A stretch of DNA of 64,000 bases from Plutella xylostella (Eukaryota > Arthropoda > Insecta > Lepidoptera > Plutellidae): contig NC_064000.1 of the NCBI RefSeq assembly GCF_932276165.1, positions 7,812,001-7,876,000 of the forward strand, written 5' to 3'. This document shows positions 45,404 through 57,900 of this stretch, in pieces. The notes beneath the pieces are model-generated. The model was not told the origin of the DNA, did not search any database, and was given only the letters and a program-made list of their open reading frames with translations. A program made the position numbers and the translations under genes. Each line of letters begins with the position of its first letter. Position 1 is the first letter of the stretch.

Positions 45404-46970
45404 AGGCCGGCGCTGCTGGTAGCGGCGCCGGTCGGCCCACGAAGATGATCAATATCGGCCGACAGACCAGAACCAGCACACCAACACCAACACCTGCAGT
45501 ACCAGTGCCAAGAATAAACACCAGCGGCACCAAGGCAACCAACCTCGGTGAATGACATGAAGAAAACATGTACAAGTGAGTCCAGAAAATACGAAGAAAT
45601 ACTGCGACCGGACGAGGAGTCAGGGCTATCCCGGCTCGAACAGGTCAGGGCTATCCCGGCCATCAAGCGGACCAGGGTTATCCCGGCCAACTCAAGAAGA
45701 TGACCAACCACGTGCATCGAGCAATCATCAGTGTCATCGTGCGTCACGTCCGCCCAGCCGCCGTCGTCACCACCATCCACGCGACGAGTACAAGGCAAAG
45801 AGCGATCCTTCGACGAAATATTGTTATTGTGAGTCAAATTAATTTATTCAGGAAGGATTAGAAGCATACTTAGATTTTTATTCAGATTTTTTTAACCATC
45901 GTTTAATCTTGCATTTAACATCCTAGTGTCACAAATCACGAGTAATTTTTTTTTCTTCTAAAACATAACCATTTGAATAGGTATTCTAAAAATAGCATAC
46001 AAGTTAGGTATCGCTAATAAATATGTAATGCATTCAGAGTTGAATGACTGCAGAAAGTTTCTAGGTCAAGTTAGTAAAACCGACTACCTAATGACAATTG
46101 AATAGAGATATTTTGAGTAAATGAATTAATAAGTAAATGATATTTTTTTTGTTGTGAATTAGAAAGTTTTATGAATCGGTACATTGGTAAAATATATAAT
46201 AAGGAGTTTGGGAGCTCAGCTAGTCTATTTTCTATCTCGGGTGTCATGGATTCGCGATTTCCAACCGTATAAATCTATTATGGATTTCTAACCGTCTTTT
46301 GGCATCGGCTATCTCGGTCATTATCACTAAACGAATAGTGGGTATGAGATTTATCGATACACTAGAGGTTGCAAAAAGTTTGTGAAAATATTCTGTGATT
46401 TGGTTAGCCGACTAAATGAAAAAGTCATTTCACTTCAAACTACGACTACTGCATTTATCAAATCTTTAATTTGCCGCATTATTTAGAAAAATGGCGATAC
46501 TGGAAGCTATTGTCAAATGATTGTCAAAACAAACTGCAAGGAACCATCCAAAACAGAGATTGATTTTGGTGTGTGTTTTGTTATAATTACCTGACTCCTG
46601 TGTTTTAATTGTTCATTATATCTAAGGTAAGTACATAATTAACGTATTACTATAAAAAATATAAACTTAGTCATACACAGAACGAAATATGGGAAATTTT
46701 TACAAAGTCGTGAAAAATGATCATTTATTGTACTTAATAAAAGCATTGACATCAATGATTTCTAGTACTATACGCTAGTAATATAAGTCGATGATTGAGA
46801 TCTAACACTTGGTACTGGGAACTCAGTTATTAAAAGTAGATTGATCACTGAGCCATTAAATAATCTTCACATTTGTGCAGGTTGTGCTTGTTAGTAATAT
46901 TTTTGTGAGGCATATCATGTGGCAAGAAAAAAGATTGAATAGGACATTAATATTGTGTTTTATTTCCAGG

Positions 46971-47078
46971 ATGGCGCCTTTAAGAAAAGTCTCAGATCGA
47001 CAAATGGACATTTTGTTGGAGTTCGTTGAAAGACATAAAGAGCTTGCTGTTGGCCGGTACCCACACCCGGCCCACTAG
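46971..47078 (+). pseudogene. Harbinger Myb/SANT-like accessory protein, start only
   Basis: After an intron-like stretch ending TTTCCAGG, ATG opens MAPLRKVSDRQMDILLEF and VERHKELAVGR, the first helix of a Myb/zeste-type DNA-binding domain carried by Harbinger elements. It stops after 35 codons. The continuing YNQHVGY-like sequence lies in another frame, so a frameshift has broken it. Confidence 0.6.
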
Positions 47079-47437
47079 GCATACAATCAGCACGTCGGCT
47101 ATAGGACAGTGCAGCATTACAATTATATTATGAATTATATTCAATTGGGTCTGGAGTTACAAAAACTGGTCAAAAATTCTGACGGGCATTCACATGTAAA
47201 GTGGCAATGTGCAATCATAATAACTTAAAGGTTAAAGTAGAAAAAATATTTTAATAATGATAGTAAGACTAGTAGAAGCAAAATGTGATGTGTAGTTATG
47301 TGATTTAATAAAAAATAAAAGCCATTAATATAAAATGTGTTTTTTATTACTAAATTATACATATACAGCAAAAATCAGCCTATCAGAGTCAGGTTATTTT
47401 AGTTCCTTCAAATTCACAGCCTGGACAAGGTTGGCCC

Positions 47438-47758
47438 TCATGCGCCCTGCATCTGCATGAGCAGCACCATAAGCCACGTTACCAATATGCTGCACCCGAA
47501 TGTTATCAGCAGCAGGCAAGTTGTCGTCACTGGTATATTGTGTGCATTTGCTATATTGTGTAGTACACAGCAGGCATTTACTATTTTTGCAGCTTTGGTG
47601 GGCTCATAGTGAAGCACACGGTGTGCCAGCAAACATCTCCAGCGTGTTTTAAGGGCCCCAATGCACCGCTCCACAGTATTTCTGACACGGCAGTGTAGAT
47701 CAGTGTAGTGTTCTTCTGGGGATCCTACAGCTGCATTGAGGATAGGTGTTAACATTCA
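47438..47758 (-). pseudogene. Harbinger transposase C-terminal exon (DDE, HARBI1-like), nonsense mutation
   Basis: The minus strand after a TTTCAG acceptor reads GDSGYALRP, a TGA at 47,758-47,756, then TPILNAAVGSPEEH and NTVERCIGALKTRWRCLL with the catalytic Glu of the DDE triad, then CCVLHNIA. The TGA stands where a Trp is usual (RPW), so a G-to-A change broke it. The N-terminal two thirds of the transposase are absent. Confidence 0.8.
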
Positions 47759-47983
47759 TGGCCGTAGAGCATAACCAGAGTCCCCTGAAACCTATTTTTA
47801 TCTATCAATTTCTATCAATCATTAATTTATAAGTATTTTCAGTATTAAGTAGATTATTACGATAATAATAAGTAGGTTTTTGGATGTATTTGTAGGTATA
47901 AGCAAAAAACGATTCTTAATTTATAACACTTTTTATTAATATAGGTAAACTTATAGTAGATTATAGCATAATAGTATAACAAA

Positions 47984-48210
47984 AAAAATATAATTATAAA
48001 CAAACAAAAAACCCGACTGCACGCTAAAAAGATGAAAACCAGGGACCAGCAGAGGGTTCACCATTTAGCTGAATGTTACTTAGAAAACGGCCTTGTGTGG
48101 CGGTCAAGTTGGTCCCCGCCTGCGATACTTTCCATTAACATTGGGACTTGTTTTCATCTTTTTAGCGTGCAGTCGGATTTTTTGTTTTGTTTATAATTAT
48201 ATATATTTTT
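47984..48210. repeat. Hairpin repeat inside the Harbinger remnant
   Basis: The arms CCCGACTGCACGCTAAAAAG and CTTTTTAGCGTGCAGTCGG, with AAACAAAAAA/TATAATTATA extensions, are inverted around a 110-bp centre. A further dispersed repeat with (CATA)n follows at 48,350-48,625. Confidence 0.7.
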
Positions 48211-50716
48211 TTATTTGTAACTTTTTAGTTGTTTTTATTTAATTAAATTTTACGTCAGTAGTCGGGTTTTACTTCATGAACATTTTTTTATTTCAATAAT
48301 TTTGGTGTTGTTATTTAAATACCTACAATATGCATATTTTTGTAATTTGAAAATCAAGCCCTTTCATTTGATACCCCACACGGCATAGTTGGAAAATATT
48401 TTTTCGATCATCACATTATGTCCTGTAGAGGGCGCTATGTACATTTAAATGTAACTTCACATAGCCTATAATCATCACGCTATTAATACGCTTCTAACGA
48501 TACCTCATACATCAAAATCTATCAAGCCGTTTAGGCTACAGGAGGGAACAAAGAAACAGACAAACATACATACATACATACATACAATCGAAAAACATTA
48601 CCCTCCTCCTTCGGCAGTCGGGTAATAATAGTAATTCTGACCGATTCTAATAGTATTTCGAGAATATAAAGCACGGCTCAATTGACTATCGAGATAATAA
48701 AATTCGGTAAAACGAACCATCGGTAAAAAGGTCGTCGAGTAACCAAGCAATCAGGGAAACAAGTATTCGCTATATTAATCTATCGGTAAACCGTCATTTT
48801 GGAAACGAATTTCTAGAAATAGGGTTTCGAAATTGCGTAGGGAACCCTTTAAAACAACAGTTAGGTACCTATACTTACTGAAAAAAAACAAATACCTACT
48901 GAAATAATTTCCTTCTAACTAATTACTTACTATTTACTAATTATGGAAGACCAAAAATTTGCAAGATTCACAAAACAAACATGAAAGAAATATTATTTTG
49001 TTCAAGATCATAAGAACAAGAATACTTCAGCGTCACAATTTTTAAAAAAAACGTTATTTTCTACATTCTATGGTGACTCTATGGTTTAAAAGCTACTATT
49101 TACTAGTTGCCCAAGACAAGACAGTTGGCCAACCCAAATTAGTACTTATGATTCCAACTATCCGATACATAATACCAATCTCGGGTTTCGATAAAATGTT
49201 CGCATACAAAATTTTAACAAGATGGCGGCCGGTGGGTATTGAAGCCCATACCAACTATGACGTCATTATTCTACCCCAACCGCACATACAAAATACGAAT
49301 AGTGTCAAAATTTGCTTTTTGACAGTAAGATCACGGTGAAGAGAGTTATCAACGAGATAGAAAATAACCCCGCAGATTGGAGGCCATTGCTTTAAATTGT
49401 AGCGGCTCTATTTTATATTATACAGGTGCACAAAATAGGTGGCCTGATATGCCAATAAGTAGGGTGACCATGCCCACAAAGTAGATTAAGGGTGTAGAGA
49501 TACAGCCCTAGGAGAATTATGTTCTTGATCATAGTGTTTGGACTATCGTGCCCTCAGTGAAAGACATAATAATAATATTAATTAGTAGTAAGGCATTAGT
49601 GGGAATAGTATACAAGATAGAATGAATGATTGAGGACACAAAGGTTAAGGAGTTTTGACTAGCAATTGGTTTCATCACCCAAATGTTACGATAGTTCTCA
49701 CTTCCCAGAGTTCAGAATGTCAGTAATCAGAGTGATGACTGAGAGCTACAGGATGCTCATTATGGGTTAAAAACCAAAAGTGTAAATGTGTATGAAGGGG
49801 GAAAATGTACCGATACCGATACCACGATAGGAATGTTCAAGTAAATTGCGTTGAAATTGTAGTAGGTATTTGATTTTGTATTTAGATATTTTTTTAATTA
49901 ACGTGACACTAGTTAGATAAGAACTATTTTCAAGTAAATACATTAATGAGTAAAATGAAATGTGAAATAATGACTATATAACAGTAATAATAAATTGCGT
50001 AAATTCATAAATAAAATATATACAAGCCAAGGAAATGAATCACTCTGTACATGTCATGTCATATTAATATGTAACTAATGGTATGTCATATAGGTACTTA
50101 CGTACTTTATAATATGTTGTGTTGTGTTATTATTATGATAATGGTTTATTTTAGATTATAAATGGTACTTATAGGTAGATTATAATGGTACTTATAGAAG
50201 ATAAATAAAGAAGTCAAAAGGTATAATGTATTTTGGTTACACATATTTAGATGCGATTATATTTGTTTTAGAAATGTATCAGTAATTTATTAATTTTTTA
50301 TCGAATTATAGGTGTTTTAAAAAATTTCATGTATAAATTGTGACATTTTATTTTACAGAAATTTTCATGTTCAGTTTCTATATTACATGTTCATTTTTAG
50401 TTTTAAAATATGTGTGTGTGTAACTTGTTGTAACTCTTTTATTCAAAATTAAATTTAAAGACAGGTAAATAGCAATTATCCAGGTCATTATTTTGTTCAA
50501 GAATTTGTTAATACCATACAGCAATCTAACACTAGGAAACTTGTCAGCATTTTACAATAGCTCTGCCTTGCACTTTTATTTATAACAATGCATTTAGGTA
50601 GAGTAGAATATCACAATATTGTAATTGCAAGTACTATCATAACTTATAGGTTTGAAAAATAATTTCTTTAACATTGAAATTATTTTTCTTTCGCTACCCC
50701 GAGGGTGAAGGAAGTT

Positions 50717-50726
50717 AAAGGGGAGG
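50717..50726 (+). other. Polypurine tract
   Basis: AAAGGGGAGG ends directly at the 3' LTR, where plus-strand DNA synthesis of an LTR element would be primed. Confidence 0.7.
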
Positions 50727-50903
50727 TGTAGTATGGTAGTATCTGCAAATTGGCTAGTTGTTAGAATGAACTGCAACATACGCATATAGTGCTGCGCTAG
50801 CATTAATATAGGTATATAAGCACCGGACATATTTAATAAAAGACTTCTTTTACAACCAAGATCAATCGATATTTTAATACGTTCCTGCGCACAACTTCTC
50901 ACA
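50727..50903 (+). repeat. 3' LTR
   Basis: Same length as the 5' LTR, and no difference was seen on reading. Confidence 0.85.
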
Positions 50904-51562
50904 TTACATTCCGTATATATTTTGCTACCGCATTAGTTCCACCGCAGAGATTGGCTGCCGCGACGCTACGGACTGGCAAACGACGACGGACACACGGACG
51001 TTTCGGTCATGAAGTTAGGTAACTTTATGGATATCATCAAATAAATTACTTATTGCAAATAAAATAAAAAACTTAACTTAACTTGATAAAATAAATTATA
51101 ATAAAAAAATTATAAAAATCAACTGCAACTGCAGGTAGTGCAGGTAGGACCACACGGCATCGGCATCACTCAATAAACGATATCGTGCGGAGGGCTCTCA
51201 TTTCGGCTGATATTGCAATGCGGCTAGCGTTATGGGGACTTTTGGGCCGGGTGGGTATGTATTATTTGGTTTTGACGAAACAATAGTAGATTTTAGGTCT
51301 GATTATTTTTGTATTTTGAAATTGGGATCGATTTAATAAATATTTCTTACTAACTTCAAAAAACACTAATAGGTAAGACAACATTTTTTTTTTGTATTTT
51401 ACAGACACACGATTGTTCTCAACATTTTAGTATTTTCTTGATTTTATTTTATTTTAAGTCGTTTTTTATCCTGGTTTTATCATACTGCTGGGCAGGAAAG
51501 TGCTTGTTCTGAGAATTATCGTAAAAACTATAATTTTTTGCAATGGTAACTGAACAACCGTT
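50904..51562. other. Intergenic DNA upstream of the CEP89-like gene
   Basis: No coding region. A moderately GC-rich patch lies at about 50,945-51,010. Confidence 0.4.
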
Positions 51563-51576
51563 GTTGCCATGACAAC
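51563..51576. promoter_or_regulatory. RFX X-box, probable promoter element
   Basis: GTTGCCATGACAAC fits the palindromic X-box consensus GTNRCC/N-AT-RGYAAC bound by RFX factors that switch on ciliary genes. It lies 419 bp before the predicted start codon of the CEP89-like gene and within 100 bp of a T/G-rich, probably 5'-untranslated region. Match and distance are read directly; function is inferred. Confidence 0.6.
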
Positions 51577-51995
51577 AAATATAACAAATTTGACAAACTT
51601 TGAATTTGAAATTTTGTTGTTTTGTGCAGTTTTGTGTGGGTTGTGAAAATATTCAAGTGTGTTGTGTTGTTTCCTTTTATTCTTTGTAAATAGGAAGTTT
51701 ATTATCTGAGTAGGTTAAAATATTTATTATCGGTGGAGCCCTTCAGAAATTTCATGGTTAAGTTTCTTTTTAGGAGATAAATAAGCTGAATTGTAGCTGA
51801 TAAATAAAGAAGATGAGTTCCTACTTTATTGTTATATCAATAAAATAGTTATTGAACTGTTTTTTGACCTATATTCTGAGGACTTCCCTTGTTTTCTGAC
51901 CCAGAAAACATTTGGTAAACGTATTTAAATTACATCACAATGGAGCAAGTTACAATATATTGTGAATATTTTATTCTTGTACTAACAAGAAGATA

Positions 51996-54900
51996 ATGGG
52001 CAGTGCCTACATTAGGACTAAACCAAAGGTATTCTTTATTATATGCATTCTATCCACATAAAATATTTTCAGTTCATAATAAGGTGATACCTGCAACAAC
52101 TTAACTTAACAACTTAAAACTTATAGCACTAGTAGCTTACCTACCTATAATAATCTACTTAGTTAATTTCTTTCACAATCTTACAACCTCTTTAACTAGA
52201 TAGGTACACTAGCCTTTATTAGGTATTGGGTCCGAGGGTGCACACCTTAGTGCCATATAAACTGCACCTTATATATAGATGTCCGGCACACTCTGGAGTC
52301 TGGACCATCACACCTAATCTTACTGGCTAATCCTGCCATTGAGACAATGCCAGTCCAGCTCGAGTTATTGTGAACAACACACTAAAAAGGTGCTGACCTT
52401 CAGGATACTTCTTTTACAGTTATCAAAATGCAACAAAGCCTCTAAAGAATGTCATGTTAAAATAAGTCCAGAGAAGAAAACACTATGTGGTAACTTCACA
52501 AAAGTTGAGAGATCATTTGTCGTTACCGATCATTGTAAACACTCGAACATGCGTCGAGATCTCTTTAGTGTTGGCTCAAAGAAGGAGACCAAAGTGCTTA
52601 ATCAAATGCTGGATGAGTTTGAAGGAGAGAAAGTGTTTCCATCCGATAATCCAACTTATGAAGACCCACGAGATGTTATAGGTGAGTTCTTCTGCTTTAT
52701 TTCTGTAAATACACATAATTTCCATCCAATGCTTCACCACATGATAATATAATGGACTTCAGGCTTACTGGATCAAAAATCTTAGACAGGTAGTCCATAA
52801 TGGTCGGATAAGGAAGGCAGAAGACCAAGTGATTTGGTGTTCCAACCTTTCAAAAATATCATTTCATGAATACATTTTTATCTTTCCATCTATCTTCAAG
52901 TCTTAAATCCAAACTCTTCTATAGAATCTCTCATAGCATTCAATTGCCAACCTTATTAATAAGACCAAGCATTTAAATGGTCTTGTATCCTATTTCAGGG
53001 GCTCCACTCAAGCCGCCTCGTAAGAGAAACATGCAGACCGCAGCCCTGTCTCCGCGGCTCAGCAAGGAAGGGAAGTCACTACTGAAGGAACAGAAGCGGA
53101 AACTTACCAAGAAGTATGAGAACCTGATTACAACTCTCATGGACCGGTGTGAGGATAATGTGTCGCTGGTTAGTGTCAAGTTATTGTAGTCTGGTCTATG
53201 TTTCTGGAATTTATTGTAAAGTTGAAAACATTACATTAGTGATACATATTTTGTGAAAGTTCTAATAAGTTTGAATCACAGTGCCAAATATTTTGGTCTG
53301 CAAGGCTAGAATGTTAAATGCTTGTGCTGCATAAAATGGGCGGATATTATACAATTATCATCATAAGCACTGGACATGTGTCTCTTTAAAATACAATATT
53401 TTTTTAATTTAACCCACAGCTAACTCAGAAAGAATCACAGATAGCGAAGTTAAAGGAGAAACTGAAAGCGGTCCTGGAATACAACAAGTTATTTGCCGAT
53501 GAGAATGACAAGCTGAAGGAACAACATGCCACTATGCTCAGCTACATTGAGGAGTGTAAGGTAATCTAAAATACTTTTATAAGTACCTAATTAAACTAAA
53601 TTGGTTAGATCTATCAGTATTTGAAAGCCAAAAACTTTAAGCAAATAGGTACTTACCTATTACTCCTGCGGCCGCTACACGAGTTTGTTATCGACGTCGA
53701 CAAACTCACTTAATGCGCGATAAAAAACAAACAAGATCTGTATGTATTTAATTATTGCATACAGATCTTAATAATTGTTAATAAACTATGTATTTTTTTA
53801 AGGGCGTGGTGCGTGATTCGGAGTCCCGCAATAAGGATCTGGAGTTGAGGAACCAGGAGCTCGAACAGCGAGTGAGGACGTTTGAGGAGATTGATAGAGG
53901 TTAGTTAATAATCATAAATCAAATCAGAACATAACTAGTTACGCAGCGTGTGTCTAATCCTACTATAATTATAAACACGAAAGTTTATGAGACTGTTTGT
54001 TACTCTTTCACATTAAAACTACTTTTGAAATTTAGTAAGTAGGTATGCCATAAGCTGACACCCAGGATCCCACCATAGGATAAGTTTTATCCCGGAATTC
54101 CCACAGGAAAGCTTTTCAAAGCAAAGCAAGGATCGCGGAAAACAGCTAGTAATAAAATGTATAGGCGGAATGCCCACAGTACTCGATTTTAAAGGTTATG
54201 CACTATTAACAAATAATAAATAACTGTTTAACCCTCTGTTTCCAGACCACGAAGCCACAGCCATCCCGCTAGTAGAAGTATGCATGAGCTGCAACACCAG
54301 GCAGCTGCAACTCACTCGACTGAGGGAGACCAACTCGCGGCTACAGGCTGATATGCAGGCGCTTAAAGACTTGTTATATAGGTAAAGCATTTTGTACTCA
54401 CCAGATTATGTCAAACTGTATCTATAGAAAATAATACTGCATTCACTGTATGCGTTTGGCTTACTTTCGACAAATGCCACCCCAGCACAATATAGAAACT
54501 TACACACACTAATATAGAAACTATATTAAGATGGCGGCTTGTAAGTCACATAAAGAAGCTGTATAGAGATGGCGGCGTGTAAGTCACGCAAATAAAGACA
54601 CAATATTAAGATGACGGTCGATAGATAACACAGATAAAGATACTATAACATGAATGGCGACCGTCATTTTCACACACTTTCTCTATCTACCTACCTCCAC
54701 TAACGGCTGGTACTTGTGCCTACTCGGTATAGTCCCCTAGTAGAAGTATGTATGAGCTGCAACACGAATTCGCGAATGCGAATGCGAATATATATTCAGT
54801 TTGTGTTCAAAATTGGCGCCATTTGTATGGTTTGGTGGCAGTCTCATACTGAACGAGGTACGTTCGGTTCTAGGCGCATTCCGAATCAGACTAGCCAATA

Positions 54901-57900
54901 CAAGACGCAGTTTTTTAAAAAAGTAGCTACACTTTATTAACTGACTTCAAAAAAAGGAGGAGGTTCTCAATTCGTCGGGATCTTTTTTTTTTTTTTATAT
55001 TTTTTTTTATGTATGTTCACCGATTACTCCGCCGTTTATGAACCGATTTTGAAAATTCTTTTTTTGTTGTATTGGGTTGAGCTTCCAGGTGGTCCCATTT
55101 TTTTTTCAGAATTTTATCTCACCCCCAAGGGTGGGTAAAGGGGTAAAAACAGGGTATGAATTTCAATTTTGGGCACATATTAACCGATTCTAATGAAATT
55201 AAGAACGTAAATATAGTTCTTATAACAAAAAAATATGATGGTGACCTTGAGCTGATCTGATGATGGAAACGGAAGGCAGTCAGGGGAACTCCTCAACGGT
55301 ATATAGCAACTACTTCGTGTTTAGGCTTGAATGATTCGTATTGATTAGTAGGACATTTTGGTATCATTTGCACCTTACTTTTGATTGAAAATTATTACAA
55401 ATAAACTAAAAACTATTAAATAAAATAATAATTAAAAAAATTAAAAAACCGACTTCAAAAAACCACTAAAATGTAAGAAATAATTTAAGGTTTACACAAA
55501 TTCTACTCGTATGAGACAGTACAAATAATACCTAAGCAGGAACTGTTCTTTTTTGAAGTTGGTGCCATATTTCTTCAGATTACTTTGTCACCGCACCAAC
55601 ATCAAAAAAGAACAGTTCCTGCTTAGGTATATTTGTACTGTCTCATACGAGTAGAATTTGTGTAAACCTTAAATTATTTCTTACATTTTAGTGGTTTTTT
55701 GAAGTCGGTTTTTTAATTTTTTTAATTATTATTAAGCTCCGTAACTCTTACGACACATTGCGACTGTGTGCGGTTTCTGAGGGCGACTTACACGAACCAT
55801 TTAAACGTATTTAAAATTTAAATCTATGGAATCACTGTACTGTCAAAATACGCTTTTTGTTTGTTTAAAGAGTTTATTTACATTTAGGTCATATGAAACT
55901 ATTTGAAGTCGGCTCGATTATAGGCTATTTCTTCCAAACGCAGCCATACTTTGAACTGTGGAGCCATTCACCTTGATGGCAACTTAAAAACCTCGCTTGG
56001 GTTGACTCAGGGCGCTAGGACCGAGCATGCGTGTTAAAATGTAAAATTAGTAAAAAAGTACATATTTCGGCATTTTTAAATTTTCGGAATTACCCGCACA
56101 TCGTTTATTAAGAAATGAGTTAAGTTATTTAAATAGTGGTTTTTTCATCCAAAAGATTGCCGTTTTTGTTCACGAAGTTGTGAGTTTAAAAACCCTAACT
56201 CATATTTTTTTGTATTTTCTGGACTTAGCCGACTAGTTGGAACATTTTATTATGAAATTCTGTGGATCGGGTAATTTTGAATTATAAATATCACATAAAT
56301 GTGTAAAAGTACTTCTGTACAGTTCTAGGCAATATTACGATACATATTTATGCGAGGTTAAAGTTTATCGAAAAATACTCTTATGTACCTTTAGCTTAAA
56401 TTAACTAAAATTAATTTTTCGATGTAATCGGTTCCCGCATATGTTCGAATTACGAAAAAATATCAACTTTTTAAACTTAAAAATTTATGAATTCCGAGAG
56501 TATTTACAGAATTCTATGAAACAGAGTTTTAGGTTGTATATTCAAGTATACAAAGCGACGTTACATGAATAACCCAACCAGTTCTGATAATGTGACAAAA
56601 TACGAACATGTAGCGAACTCGACCAAAAACCTTTAGGAATAACCCACCTTCACTATATCTACAGTTTCGTTTCCCAAAGTAAATAAATAATACCAAGTGA
56701 TAAAGTGACCGGTAATGTGATAAAGAGGGTAACTTGTAATAAAAAGGTTATAGATGAATGGATTTTGATTTTGTTAACCTACCATTATTTTCAAATAGTT
56801 TTTTCTAATAAGTACTGATATTCGCAAAAAATTCGCACAAAATTTTGCGAATGCGAATATCCAAAAAAATGCGAATGCGAATATTTGTTACATCACTAAT
56901 AGGTACAGTCGGCAAAATAGATAATTTTTCCTCTCGCTATCTACAAACAGTATCTTTTTTGCTGTGTGGTGTTGTGGGTCCTATCTACCTAGCTTGAGCG
57001 GAGCTAAAGTGTTTGTGTTTGGGTGGTATTAATGTTATTACGGCTGAATGGTGTAGTGGTTATAGTGACCCTGACTGCTATGCCGAAGGTCCCGGGTTCG
57101 ATTCCTAGCTTCTTGGGTGTTGATATTTATATTTAGTATGTATCTATCTATGTATTTGTGTAGATATATCAGCTGTCCGACACCTATAACGCAGGTTCTG
57201 TCTAGCTTGGGGTCGGATGGCCGTGTGTGAGATGTCCACACATATTTATTATTGTCATTATTAAGGATAAATATCGCAAAGAAAAAAAAATGTTGGTCAC
57301 ATGACTTTGGAATAAACTTATTTTGTCAAACAAATGTTGTTCAGAATGAGACTCTGTTTTTTTTTAAATCCTTGTAACTCCATATTCCAGGCTAAACGTC
57401 CAACTAGCCAAGTACCAAGAGCGGCTGCGGTCCAGCCCCCACTACTCTGGGGATACGCTGCATGGAGATAGGACAGAGGTGGTGCATAAACCTGCTGCGG
57501 ATGTGTTGGACTCGCTTATTGCGTCTAGTTTGGGGTATAAACAAGGTGAGTGTGGTTGAACCACGGTTGCTTTTATCTTTTCGTATATAAAATAACAGAT
57601 TATGGTATATAAAGAAAAAGAGATAAGTTGACACCCTCTTCCTTATTAAAATCTACTGCCGAGTTATATACATATCATTCGAAGATAACTTATTTAATGT
57701 GTGGGTATTTATCGATTAATATTCTTCAACTCAAATGGCACAAAGTCTCTTATACTTAACCATTTTTTAATTAAAACAAAACAGATGATAAAAGTTAAAA
57801 ATTGTTCCCTAAATGACCATGTATAAAATTGGCATACGGGATACATAACATAGTAACTTTTCCCTACATTTATTAAATTATTGTTTTTTATTTTTATTTC

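Larger units (their letters stand above)
46226..49366. mobile_element. Decayed Harbinger transposon inside the LTR element
   Basis: It contains a Myb/SANT-like protein start on the plus strand and transposase C-terminus on the minus strand, the two-gene layout of PIF/Harbinger elements. TATTTTCTATCTCG at 46,226-46,239 is repeated inverted at 49,353-49,366 and may mark the ends; the exact target duplication is not resolved. The middle of the transposase is missing. Confidence 0.65.
45214..50903 (+). mobile_element. Non-autonomous LTR retrotransposon holding a Harbinger insertion
   Basis: Two 177-bp LTRs (45,214-45,390 and 50,727-50,903), TG...CA ended and apparently identical, enclose an interior without gag or pol. 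A primer-binding site (TGGCGACC, 45,391) directly follows the left LTR. A purine tract (AAAGGGGAGG) directly precedes the right one. Removing the Harbinger insert leaves an interior of about 2.2 kb. No matching target duplication is seen beside the outer LTR ends. Confidence 0.8.
54766..56898 (-). mobile_element. hAT-like element, second copy, reverse orientation
   Basis: Complementary to the element at 776-2954: CGAATGCGAATG subterminal arrays at both sides and TGTTACATCACTA at the right end (56,886-56,898). The left terminal 60-70 bp, including the inverted end, are missing. It holds its own insertions (54,941-55,733) and about 700 bp near 55,910-56,640 absent from the first copy. No transposase is seen. 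Confidence 0.75.

Noticed and set aside
45361..45842. Open frames on both strands beside the 5' LTR
   Set aside because: A short repeated CAGGGCTATCCCGGCC-type block drives them; no gag motif such as a zinc knuckle is seen.
48530..48590. Possible CRISPR-like short direct repeats (CATACATACATA)
   Set aside because: Simple microsatellite in a eukaryotic transposon; no spacers.
52339..52752. 137-codon open frame with apparent start at 52,339
   Set aside because: The first codon is TTG, and a TTTTACAG acceptor at 52,419 plus a GTGAGT donor at 52,682 show that the coding part is the internal exon 52,420-52,681.
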